The notes under the pieces are model-generated. The model was given only the letters and a program-made list of their open reading frames with translations. It was not told where the DNA came from and did not search any database. 15,321 nucleotides of DNA from Candidatus Wolfebacteria bacterium (GTDB lineage: Bacteria > Patescibacteriota > Minisyncoccia > UBA6257 > UBA9933): positions 1-15,321 of the forward strand of contig JAPLZW010000038.1 of assembly GCA_026394835.1 (NCBI GenBank). The letters are read 5' to 3'. The number at the start of each line of letters is the position of its first letter. Position 1 is the stretch's first letter. The translations under genes were made by a program, and so were the position numbers. Positions 6,477 through 12,986 of this stretch are shown here, one piece after another.

Positions 6477-7504
6477 AACCAGAGATGAAGTCAATCTTAC
6501 CAAAAATCATTGTTATCGCCGGCCCGACCGCGTCCGGCAAAACCGCGTTATCGCTGGAAATAGCGCGTAAATTTAATGGTGAAATAGTCTCCGCCGATTC
6601 CCGCCAAATTTACCGCGGAATGGATATCGGAACAGCCAAGCCGGCAAAAGCCGAAATGGATGGAATTAAACATCATCTGATTGATATAAAAAATCCCGAT
6701 GAAAATTACACGGTTGCCGAATATAAAAAAGACGCTATCCAAGCAATCAATAAAATTTTGAAAAACGGAAAATTGCCGATTCTTGTCGGCGGCACCGGAC
6801 TTTACATAAAAGCCGTAATTGATAACCTCACGATTCCGGAAATTAAGCCCGATCCCCGCTTCCGCCAAAAACTGGAAAAAGAGCTGGAAATAAAAGGTCT
6901 CCTCTATCTTTACGAAAAATTAATTAAGCTGGACCCCGAAGCCGCCTACATTATTGACCGCCATAATCCCAGGCGAGTTATCCGAGCTCTGGAAATTATT
7001 CGTGGCTCGGGAAAGCTTTATTCCAGCCAAAGAAAAAAAGGCAAAAAAATATTTGACGCTCTCGAAATCGGCGTCAATATGCCGAAAGATAAACTTAGAG
7101 AAAAGATAGAGAAACGCGTGGACATAATGGTAAAAAAGGGGCTTATCCAGGAAGTAAAAAACCTGCTTAAAAAATACCCTCCGGAAACCGCGGCTTTTGA
7201 CGCCATCGGCTACCGGGAAATCATTGATTATTTAAAGGACGCTGATAAATGCCGATTAAAGCTGATTAATGCCGATATCAGCATAAATCAGCAGGAATCC
7301 CTGCCTGCCGGCAGGCAGGCGCATAAATCAGCGAGCCTCAAAGAGGCTGTGGAACAAATAAAAAACAACACCTGGCAATACGCCAAACGCCAGATGACGT
7401 GGTTCAATAAGGATAATAGAATCCAATGGGCAGAAACAAATGGAAAAGCCCTACGGCTTCTCCATAAATTTATTATTCCTCGTCAATATTGGGCCCAACG
7501 TTAG
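6467..7504 (+). CDS. miaA: tRNA dimethylallyltransferase with repeat-encoded insert
   Basis: Transfers a dimethylallyl group to A37 of tRNAs that read UNN codons. The 345-aa protein shows the P-loop GPTASGKT (near 19-26), the DSRQIYRGMDIGTAKP motif, VGGTGLYIKAV, and the C-terminal AFDAIGYREIIDYL and QYAKRQMTWF segments. Between IIDYLK and SLKEAVEQIK, where family members run almost continuously, lie about 33 extra residues encoded by a palindromic repeat cluster (7240-7332), including LPAGRQA. A second in-frame ATG at 6485 would also leave the P-loop intact. The last codons overlap the convergent hypothetical gene by 32 nt. There is no Shine-Dalgarno sequence. Confidence 0.95.
   Translation: MLSKPEMKSILPKIIVIAGPTASGKTALSLEIARKFNGEIVSADSRQIYRGMDIGTAKPAKAEMDGIKHHLIDIKNPDENYTVAEYKKDAIQAINKILKNGKLPILVGGTGLYIKAVIDNLTIPEIKPDPRFRQKLEKELEIKGLLYLYEKLIKLDPEAAYIIDRHNPRRVIRALEIIRGSGKLYSSQRKKGKKIFDALEIGVNMPKDKLREKIEKRVDIMVKKGLIQEVKNLLKKYPPETAAFDAIGYREIIDYLKDADKCRLKLINADISINQQESLPAGRQAHKSASLKEAVEQIKNNTWQYAKRQMTWFNKDNRIQWAETNGKALRLLHKFIIPRQYWAQR
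7240..7332. repeat. Repeat cluster inserted in frame in miaA
   Basis: At the centre is the 20-bp perfect palindrome CCTGCCTGCCGGCAGGCAGG (7300-7319). The 12-mer GCATAAATCAGC occurs directly on both sides (7281-7292 and 7321-7332). GCTGATTAATGC (7261-7272) is an inverted copy of it with one mismatch. The cluster encodes the MiaA insert without stop codons. Confidence 0.8.
7442..7463. terminator. Weak hairpin between convergent miaA and gatB units
   Basis: GGAAAAGCC-CTAC-GGCTTCTCC pairs over 9 bp with one mismatch. It is inside the last codons of miaA and 10 nt past the stop of the minus-strand hypothetical gene. The flanks are A/T-rich but lack a clean T-run, so the terminator role is tentative. 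Confidence 0.35.
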
Positions 7505-7739
7505 GTTCCTCCTCTTTAGGTTTTGGTGGGCGAGCTTTAACAAGTATTTCTATAACACGCCCAGATTCCTCAAAGGATAACTCCCCTATCCTCTCTTTTG
7601 CCGCTGCAATCCAAGCCTCCAGGTCTTCTGGTTGAGATTCTTTTTTCCCGAATAATTCCATACCTTTTCTCCCCGACCCACCTTCCGGATCAGCCGGATT
7701 TTCGGGCTTCAACCCCATAAATCTATCTTTTTCCGTCAT
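7473..7739 (-). CDS. Small acidic hypothetical protein downstream of gatB
   Basis: An 88-aa ORF starts 4 nt after the gatB stop on the same strand, so it is probably co-transcribed. I do not recognise a family. The N-terminus is hydrophilic and glycine-rich (GGSGRKGMELFGKKE). A central predicted helix (LEAWIAAAKERIGELSFEESGRVIEILVKA, roughly residues 40-69) is followed by a charged proline-rich tail (RPPKPKEEEPNVGPNIDEE). It has no signal peptide or membrane segment. Amino-acid composition looks protein-like, and its 3' end overlaps miaA antisense by 32 nt. It could be a small accessory or regulatory protein; the function is unknown. Confidence 0.6.
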   Translation of the reverse strand: MTEKDRFMGLKPENPADPEGGSGRKGMELFGKKESQPEDLEAWIAAAKERIGELSFEESGRVIEILVKARPPKPKEEEPNVGPNIDEE

Positions 7740-7743
7740 ATTT

Positions 7744-9216
7744 TTATAAATTAATTATTTTTTTTAATGTTTGTATCAATACTTTAGGGTTCCCCTGGCC
7801 TTTTAACTTTGCCATAGATTGCCCCATAAGGAAAGCCAGGGCGTTTTCCTTGCCTTTTTTGTAGTCAGCCACAGCTTTAGGGTTGGCGTCAATGACTTCT
7901 TTTACGACTAACTCAATCGCGCCCCTATCCGAAACTTGGCTTATCCCCTGTTCTTTGATAATTTCATGGGGGTCAAGCCCGGTTTTATACATCTCTAATA
8001 AAATGTTTTTTGCCATCCTGGAAGAAAGTTCACCCTGCTCAACCATGAAAACAAGTTCGGAAAAATCTTCCGGATTAATCTTCAATTCCGACAGCTTCAC
8101 GCCTTCTTTATTCATCAATCCCATCAAGTCGCTTGTCAAATAGTTTACTAAAGTTTGGGATTTGGGATTTGGGATTTGGAGCTTAAATTCAGACATTGAT
8201 TCTTCGAAAAACTTCGCCAGCCACCTGTCACCGATAAGAATTTCTGTTTGCAAATCCGATAATCCGTATTCCTTCGCGAATCTGATTCTCTTTTGCGCCG
8301 GCAATTCCGGCACGGAAACTTTTATCGCCTCCAGATCCAGCTTTGTCAAATCTAAAAGCGGCAAGTCAGGCTCCGGGAAATATCTATAATCATGCGAGTC
8401 CTCCTTGCTTCTTTGGGAAACCGTGCGTTTTTTCGCGTCATCCCAGCCCCTTGTTTCCTGTTTCAATACCTCGCCTTTTTCCAATGCCTCGCCCTGCCGC
8501 CTGATTTCGTAATCAATCGCCTCTCCCACTACCCTGAAAGAATTCAGATTTTTAATTTCAACTTTTGTCCCGAGCTTATTTGGAATTTGGGATTTGTTAT
8601 TTGGATTTTCCGGAGAGAGAGATATATTCACTTCTACCCGGAATTGGCCTTTTTCCATATCCGCATCGGAAATTTCCAGATACCGCAGAATCAATTGCAG
8701 TTCTTTGGCGAATTTCACGGTGTCTTCGGCGTTGCGCAAATCCGGCTCAGTAACCAACTCCATCAAAGGCACTCCTGCGCGATTGAAGTCTACCAAAGAC
8801 GATTTGCCATCTTCAGAATGCTGTAAGCGAGCAGTATCCTCTTCCAAATGAATCCTTGTAATCCGAATTTTGATGTTTGATTTTTGATTTTTAATTTCGA
8901 GCGCTCCACCAAGCGCGAGCGGCTTATCGTATTGCGAAATCTGGTAACCCTTGGGCAAATCGGGATAAAAATAATTTTTCCGGTCAAATTTGGAATCTTT
9001 TGGAATTCGGGAATTCAAAGCAAAACCGAGTTTTAAAACCGCTTCCACGGCTTTAAGGTTCGCAACCGGCAAGGTGCCGGGATGGCCCACGCAAACCGGG
9101 CAGATATTCGTATTGGGATGTTTTTCTTCAGGGTCATTTAAACAATCACAAAACATCTTGGTCTGCGTTTTAAGCTCGCTGTGGATTTCAAGGCCTATAA
9201 TCGGTTGATACTCCAT
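7744..9216 (-). CDS. gatB: Asp/Glu-tRNA amidotransferase subunit B
   Basis: Subunit B of the GatCAB complex, which converts misacylated Glu-tRNA-Gln and Asp-tRNA-Asn to the correct amides. The 490-aa protein begins EYQPIIGLEIHSELKT. It has the zinc-binding CDC and CPVC cysteines (residues 23-42), RKNYFYPDLPKGYQISQYDKP, HLEEDTAR, DFNRAGVPLMELVTEPD and DYRYFPEPDLP, and ends with a helical and YqeY-like tail. Three segments look like in-frame repeat inserts: EIKNQKSNIKI (107-117), ENPNNKSQIPNK (203-214) and KLQIPNPKSQT (345-355). gatA and gatC are not in the window. The promoter lies so close that the mRNA would be nearly leaderless. Confidence 0.96.
   Translation of the reverse strand: MEYQPIIGLEIHSELKTQTKMFCDCLNDPEEKHPNTNICPVCVGHPGTLPVANLKAVEAVLKLGFALNSRIPKDSKFDRKNYFYPDLPKGYQISQYDKPLALGGALEIKNQKSNIKIRITRIHLEEDTARLQHSEDGKSSLVDFNRAGVPLMELVTEPDLRNAEDTVKFAKELQLILRYLEISDADMEKGQFRVEVNISLSPENPNNKSQIPNKLGTKVEIKNLNSFRVVGEAIDYEIRRQGEALEKGEVLKQETRGWDDAKKRTVSQRSKEDSHDYRYFPEPDLPLLDLTKLDLEAIKVSVPELPAQKRIRFAKEYGLSDLQTEILIGDRWLAKFFEESMSEFKLQIPNPKSQTLVNYLTSDLMGLMNKEGVKLSELKINPEDFSELVFMVEQGELSSRMAKNILLEMYKTGLDPHEIIKEQGISQVSDRGAIELVVKEVIDANPKAVADYKKGKENALAFLMGQSMAKLKGQGNPKVLIQTLKKIINL
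8154..8180. repeat. TTTGGGA tandem repeat inside gatB
   Basis: Three perfect TTTGGGA units are followed by TTTGGA. On the coding strand the TCCCAAA heptamers encode QIPNPKSQ. Two relatives lie in the same gene, at 8576-8611 and 8867-8898. Confidence 0.75.
8576..8611. repeat. Degenerate TTTGGAAT/TTTGGGA repeat inside gatB
   Basis: Imperfect 7-8-nt units (TTATTTGG, AATTTGGG, ATTTGTTA, TTTGG) encode PNNKSQIPNK in frame. It is the same family as 8154-8180. Confidence 0.6.
8867..8898. repeat. GATTTTT-type repeat inside gatB
   Basis: TTTTGATGTTTGATTTTTGATTTTTAATTT is built of near-identical 6-7-nt units and encodes EIKNQKSNIKI, a stretch with no counterpart in typical GatB. Confidence 0.6.
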
Positions 9217-9224
9217 GTGAATAT

Positions 9225-9253
9225 ATTTTAAACCAGAAAGAAAATAGGGTCAA
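9225..9253 (-). promoter_or_regulatory. Promoter of gatB
   Basis: On the minus strand, TTGACC (9253-9248), a 17-nt spacer and TAAAAT (9230-9225). The expected start falls at or within a few bases of ATG 9216-9214, implying a leaderless or near-leaderless mRNA. Confidence 0.7.
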
Positions 9254-9292
9254 ATTATCAAGCAAGTAATCAGAGAAATGATTAGGTTCTCA

Positions 9293-9332
9293 AAATATGG
9301 TATATTGAACGATCGTTTGATATGCCATATTT
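9293..9332 (+). promoter_or_regulatory. 40-nt near-palindrome between gatB and dcd
   Basis: Two 20-nt halves centred on CGATCG match at 17 of 20 positions, with ends AAATATGG and CCATATTT. Read as plus-strand RNA, all three mismatches become G-U pairs, so the RNA would form one continuous hairpin. It could be a dimeric-regulator operator or an RNA hairpin. No T-run follows. Confidence 0.55.
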
Positions 9333-9361
9333 AGGAAAGGCGTTTAAAATTGACTAAAAGT

Positions 9362-9388
9362 GCCTGAGATGGGTCCCCCCCCTCGGGC
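9362..9388. other. Small hairpin with C8 loop
   Basis: GCCTGAG (9362-9368) pairs with CTCGGGC (9382-9388) with one G-U; the loop includes a run of eight C (9375-9382). The role is unknown, and the homopolymer is prone to sequencing error. Apart from this, the near-palindrome, the promoter and the repeat element, I see nothing else in 9217-9731. Confidence 0.35.
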
Positions 9389-9455
9389 CAAGCTCAATGA
9401 TTCAAGCAATCATAAGTAGCAAAAGATAAAACCCCGAAAATGTCAATATTCCGTT

Positions 9456-9483
9456 TTGACGAATCCGGGCTATAATCTATAAT
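9456..9483 (+). promoter_or_regulatory. Promoter of the dcd-thyA operon
   Basis: TTGACG (9456-9461), a 16-nt spacer and TATAAT (9478-9483); a second TATAAT at 9471-9476 is too close to this -35 box. The transcript would have a leader of about 240 nt filled by the repeat element. Confidence 0.55.
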
Positions 9484-9523
9484 AAGACAACAAACAAAAT
9501 CCTAATTACCAATTAACCAATAG

Positions 9524-9731
9524 TCCTTCGACAAGCTCAGGATGCTGAATTTTTCAGCTACTCGCAAGCTCGCAGGAAAAATTCGCATGACCCAGTAGTG
9601 AGCCCGCGATTGATTTAAACCAATTCGTGAGCTAATACTGGGACAAGGTTCGAAGAGAAAGAAATATATTATTAATTTAACCATCTGTGATAGTTTAAAT
9701 CACGAATTGCTATCGCGGATCTACTACTGGG
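9524..9731. repeat. Composite palindromic element flush with dcd start
   Basis: Nested inverted repeats. TCCT...AGGA (9524-9542) surrounds the motif CTTCGACAAGCTCAGGA, whose complement encodes LSLSKD. GAATTTTTC/GAAAAATTC is a perfect 9-bp pair. CAATTCGTGA/TCACGAATTG (9621-9630/9700-9709) is a perfect 10-bp pair. Outer arms begin CCCAGTAGT (9591-9610) and end ACTACTGGG (9712-9731), with 16 of 20 positions matching. The right end abuts ATG 9732 exactly. It looks like a REP/MITE-type repeat. Confidence 0.6.
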
Positions 9732-10286
9732 ATGATCCTATCCGACATAGACATTAAAAAAGCCATTAATTCCGGGCAAATAAAAATTACGCCGAAACCG
9801 AATTTAAAAAAACAACTTGGCACCTGCTCTTTGGACTTAAGATTATCAAAAGATTTTAAGCTTTTCGGATATAACCATTCGGCTTTTATTGACGTATCAG
9901 ACAGTAAGACCTTTGAACATATTACCGAAAGCTACACCCTGAAAAAGAGCGAACCTTTTGTTCTCCACCCGGGACAATTTATTCTCGGGTCAACTATTGA
10001 AGATGTTACCCTCCCAAATGATATTGCCGCCCGCCTGGAAGGCCGAAGCCGCTTGGGCCGCCTGGGACTTATTATCCATTCTACCGCCGGGCACATTGAC
10101 CCGGGATGGAGCGGAAGAATTACGCTTGAAATCACCAATATTGGAAAACTGCCGATAATCCTCCATGAAGGGAATTGTATCTGCCACCTGGTTTTTGAGC
10201 CGCTAACCGGACCGGTTTCCAAAGGTTACAGTAAGAAAAAAGAGAATAAATGGAATAAGCCAGGCAACTTAACTGCCGTTAAATAA
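9732..10286 (+). CDS. dcd: dCTP deaminase
   Basis: Trimeric cytosolic enzyme that deaminates dCTP to dUTP (some family members go on to dUMP). The 184-aa length is close to the E. coli enzyme (193). The start MILSDIDIKKAI and GTCSLDLRL are typical. The nucleotide-binding EGRSRLGRLGL (near 98-108) keeps the Ser and Arg residues, and HIDPGWSGRITLEITN (near 119-134) includes the catalytic Glu. It is the first gene of an apparent operon with thyA, the second dcd-like gene and a HIT gene, which fits a dTMP-supply role. Whether it is mono- or bifunctional (with dUTPase activity) cannot be read from the sequence. The ATG follows directly on a palindromic element, with no Shine-Dalgarno sequence. Confidence 0.9.
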   Translation: MILSDIDIKKAINSGQIKITPKPNLKKQLGTCSLDLRLSKDFKLFGYNHSAFIDVSDSKTFEHITESYTLKKSEPFVLHPGQFILGSTIEDVTLPNDIAARLEGRSRLGRLGLIIHSTAGHIDPGWSGRITLEITNIGKLPIILHEGNCICHLVFEPLTGPVSKGYSKKKENKWNKPGNLTAVK

Positions 10287-10290
10287 AATA

Positions 10291-10320
10291 CTAGATTCTA
10301 TTTTCTAGATTCTAGATTCT
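10291..10320. repeat. CTAGATTCT repeat in dcd-thyA gap
   Basis: CTAGATTCT occurs at 10291-10299, 10305-10313 and 10312-10320. It makes up most of the 40-nt gap between the two genes. Confidence 0.7.
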
Positions 10321-10326
10321 TACCAT

Positions 10327-11886
10327 ATGGATTGGCCCATCTACTTTAAAAATAACCTCTATATAGGCGATGCCGAATCAAGCGTGGGTGTCGCGACTTT
10401 ATGGACCAAAAAGGAGCTCATCGGCGAGCATCTTGATAAAGCCAGATACAATCTTGTCGGCCAGCTTTATTCCAAAAAAGGCATCAATTACATCATCAGG
10501 AATATTCTCGCCAAGCCAAATATCCGGCATATGGTTATCTGCGGATCGGATCTGTCAGGCAGCGGCCAGGCTTTTATTAATCTCATAGAAAAAGGGCTTG
10601 ATGAAAATAACAAAATTATCGGAGTAGCCGACGCCTATATTGAAAAAGAGATAAGCCGAGAAGCTCTTGAGAAGTTCAGGAAGAATGTGGAGATTATAGA
10701 CCTCCGCGAAGAACAAGACCCGAACAAAGTCCAGTCAACCATCCAAAAATACGATAAAGAAGGGCAATTTACCGAACCAAAAACATTCCCCGAGCCCGAA
10801 CCGCCCAAAACCGAACGCTTCCCCAGCGACCCGGCAATTTTCAAAATCAGAGGCGAAAAGGTAGCCGATGTTTGGGTGGATGTTTTGAAAAACATTATGC
10901 GTTTTGGAGTCTTGAAAACCACCCACTACGACGATGATATGCGCGAGCTCATGGGCGTCACAACCGTCATCACAAACGAAGACCCTGACAATCCCCATCT
11001 TCCGGACTGGCTCCTTGGCCTTAAGAAAGAAGAATTATTCCAATATTACGACCAATACCTTACGACTCATGTGCATCCCGGAGCGCCTTACGGCTATGGC
11101 AATCGAATGCGCGATATGCGGGGCAAGAACCAGATTGAATTCATAATCAACCGCCTCAAAGAAGAAAAAGACGACCGCGGAGCCTGCGCCGTCACATGGA
11201 ACGCGGACGTGGATTTGGGAATCAAAAGCCGGCCATGCGTTTTACTGATTCAAGCCCTGGTCCAGGACGACAGACTCCATTTGATTTCCTATATCCGCTC
11301 CAACGATATGTATCAGGCCTGGCCGCGCAATAATTTTGCCCTGCTGAAAGTCCAGAAAGAAATTTCCGGAGCAACGAGTATTCCGCGCGGCGACCTCGTG
11401 GTTATTTCCGCAAGCGCCCATATTTACAAAAAAGACTGGGAAGACGCCGAACGGATTATCAAGAAAGAAAATAAGTTGCGATGCATCCCCGACCCCAGAG
11501 GCAACGTAATTATCGCGGTGAATCAGGAAAAAGGAATTATTGAATTATCGCTCCTCTCTCCTCGTGGCGAAATAGTCGCCCAAATGGAAGCCAAAGACTC
11601 CGTGGAGGCAATGGATAAAATTCAGCTTTACGACTGGATATCAATGACGGGACACGCGATTGATATCGGAAAACAATTGGGCTGGGCGGATTTGGCCCTT
11701 AAATACGGATTTGATTTCAGGCAGGACAATATGCCAAAATTGGAAGAGATTTGCGGCAAAGACATGTCCGCGAAACGCGATATCCGTTCCGGCAGCGGCG
11801 CGCAACTGGGAGATATAAGAAAGTTGGAAAAAAATGATATGAATGTTTGCGAACCAGACGCTGATGGAAATAATACGTGTGCGTAA
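10327..11886 (+). CDS. thyA: DUF4346/MtrA-like domain fused to thymidylate synthase
   Basis: 519 aa in two parts. Residues about 1-145 resemble the DUF4346/MtrA family: IGDAESSVGVATLW, GQLYSKKGINYIIRNI, KPNIRHMVICGSDLSGSG, then NKIIG and FRKNVEIIDL. A Pro/Glu-rich linker follows (about 150-175). Residues about 176-460 are a ThyA domain, making dTMP from dUMP and methylene-tetrahydrofolate. It has HPGAPYGYGNR, the catalytic cysteine in SRPCVLL, the dUMP-binding RSNDMYQAWPRNN with the discriminating Asn after PR, and SAHIY (the HxY pair). A charged tail of about 40 residues is extra. Canonical ThyA is 260-320 aa. The flanking dcd genes fit its role in dTMP synthesis. The job of the N-terminal domain is unknown; folate or pterin handling is a guess from the MtrA resemblance. 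Confidence 0.88.
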   Translation: MDWPIYFKNNLYIGDAESSVGVATLWTKKELIGEHLDKARYNLVGQLYSKKGINYIIRNILAKPNIRHMVICGSDLSGSGQAFINLIEKGLDENNKIIGVADAYIEKEISREALEKFRKNVEIIDLREEQDPNKVQSTIQKYDKEGQFTEPKTFPEPEPPKTERFPSDPAIFKIRGEKVADVWVDVLKNIMRFGVLKTTHYDDDMRELMGVTTVITNEDPDNPHLPDWLLGLKKEELFQYYDQYLTTHVHPGAPYGYGNRMRDMRGKNQIEFIINRLKEEKDDRGACAVTWNADVDLGIKSRPCVLLIQALVQDDRLHLISYIRSNDMYQAWPRNNFALLKVQKEISGATSIPRGDLVVISASAHIYKKDWEDAERIIKKENKLRCIPDPRGNVIIAVNQEKGIIELSLLSPRGEIVAQMEAKDSVEAMDKIQLYDWISMTGHAIDIGKQLGWADLALKYGFDFRQDNMPKLEEICGKDMSAKRDIRSGSGAQLGDIRKLEKNDMNVCEPDADGNNTCA

Positions 11887-11898
11887 AAAATAATTATC

Positions 11899-11929
11899 CT
11901 AGCTACTAACTACCAACTACTAACCACTT
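11899..11929. repeat. ACTA-type repeat in thyA-dcd2 gap
   Basis: The stretch CTAGCTACTAACTACCAACTACTAACCACTT is built from CTAC/CTAAC units. It resembles the repeat inside thrS at 4301-4320 and fills most of this gap. Confidence 0.65.
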
Positions 11930-11935
11930 AAAATT

Positions 11936-12487
11936 ATGATTCTTGGCATCTCCGAACTTCATAAGCTCGTTAAAAAGAAAAAGCTGGTCCAGGGATTATC
12001 TTTGCGGGAACTGCAGAATCCCGAAGGCGCGGGCTTCGATTTAAGAATCGGCGAACTCTACGAACTTAAGGGCTCCGGATTCTTGGGCGTAGCCGAACGC
12101 GAAACTCCGAAAATAAAGCTTATAGCATCTTACAAAAAAGACGGTGAGAAAAAAATTAAGCTCAAACCAAATACCTACTACGTAATGGGTACGATTGAGA
12201 AAGTTAATCTGCCGGAAAATCTCGTGGCTTTAATGAGGCCCCGCACCACGCTCTTCCGTTCCGGAGTACATCTGCTTCTGGGCGCCGTCGCTCCGGGCTA
12301 CAACGGCGGCCTTAATTTTGGGATGGTCAATTTGAGAAGCGTGCCTTTTTATGTGGAAATGGGCGCGCGAGTGGTTCATATCCAATTCTTCCAGGTCCAA
12401 GGGAAAAATAATCTTTATCGCGGCCAGTGGCAGGGCGGCCGGGTTACGACAAAGCAGACTACGAAAAAAAGAGAAAAGCAGGTTTAA
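11936..12487 (+). CDS. Diverged dCTP deaminase/dUTPase-family protein
   Basis: 183-aa member of the trimeric dUTPase/dCTP deaminase fold: GAGFDLRIGELYEL, LKPNTYYVMGTIEKVNLPENL, MRPRTTLFRSGVHL, then VNLRSVPFYVEMGARVVHIQFFQV and LYRGQWQGGRVTTK. The C-terminal layout resembles archaeal-type dUTPases. Two usual catalytic positions differ: the ID/VDPGW stretch reads AVAPGYNGG, without the Asp, and LEITN reads FGMVN, without the deaminase Glu. It may be a non-catalytic or differently acting paralog, perhaps a regulator or partner of the Dcd at 9732, or a subfamily with its own chemistry. It lies between thyA and the HIT gene in the same operon. A gene symbol would overstate what can be seen. Confidence 0.75.
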   Translation: MILGISELHKLVKKKKLVQGLSLRELQNPEGAGFDLRIGELYELKGSGFLGVAERETPKIKLIASYKKDGEKKIKLKPNTYYVMGTIEKVNLPENLVALMRPRTTLFRSGVHLLLGAVAPGYNGGLNFGMVNLRSVPFYVEMGARVVHIQFFQVQGKNNLYRGQWQGGRVTTKQTTKKREKQV

Positions 12488-12492
12488 ATAAA

Positions 12493-12933
12493 ATGCTTTA
12501 CAAAGAACTTCTGAAGCATATGAGAAAATGCCCTTTCTGTACGGATGGAAACAGGATAATCAAGCAAAATAAATTCGCTTTTCTTACATATGCCTTGGCT
12601 CCCTACTCATCCCACCATTTGCTGGTAATCCCAAAGAGGCATGTGTTTTCCATCAACGAATTAAACAAAAAAGAGGAAAAATCCGTTTCCGATTTATTGG
12701 AAATCGGAACCAGGCTCATACACGAATACGGAGATAAGAATTGCACCGTATTGGTACGTGATGGCCATAATAATAAAATGAAAAGTATCGACCACCTTCA
12801 TTACCACATAATACCAAATCACCGCATCGGAGATTTTGACAGTAAAGGGAAAAAACGAAGAATTTTGGAAGAAAAAGAAATTGACAGAATAATGAAAGAT
12901 ATGAAATCTTGCTTGGAAAGTATCGGCAAATAA
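12493..12933 (+). CDS. HIT-family nucleotide hydrolase/transferase
   Basis: Histidine-triad protein of 146 aa. The catalytic signature DHLHYHIIP (HxHxH, near residues 98-106) and the N-terminal CPFC pair, a zinc knuckle seen in many HIT proteins, are present, as is the HHLLVIPKRHV strand. The family hydrolyses or transfers nucleoside monophosphates; the substrate here is unknown. ATG 12493 is chosen because it follows the previous stop by 5 nt and gives the normal start MLYKELLKHMRKCPFC. The longer ORF from 12427 would overlap the dcd-like gene by 61 nt. It is the last gene before a strong terminator, so it probably belongs to the nucleotide operon. Confidence 0.88.
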   Translation: MLYKELLKHMRKCPFCTDGNRIIKQNKFAFLTYALAPYSSHHLLVIPKRHVFSINELNKKEEKSVSDLLEIGTRLIHEYGDKNCTVLVRDGHNNKMKSIDHLHYHIIPNHRIGDFDSKGKKRRILEEKEIDRIMKDMKSCLESIGK

Positions 12934-12968
12934 AAACACTCCTCCGATTGAAATCGGAGGAGTGTTTT
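12933..12968. terminator. Strong bidirectional terminator
   Basis: A 16-bp perfect stem (12933-12948/12953-12968) with loop TGAA, followed by T-runs on both strands (GTTTTTT on plus, GTTTTTATTT on minus). It ends the plus-strand HIT operon and the minus-strand rplK fragment, whose stop is 18 nt away. Confidence 0.93.
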
Positions 12969-12986
12969 TTGCCTGCTTCTATTTTT

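Noticed and set aside
9502..9684. 60-aa minus-strand ORF with LSLSKD
   Set aside because: The peptide comes from the palindromic repeat, a pattern common to repeat elements rather than a gene.
12427..12492. Longer HIT start at 12427
   Set aside because: It would overlap the preceding dcd-like gene and add a lysine-rich leader absent from the family; ATG 12493 fits better.
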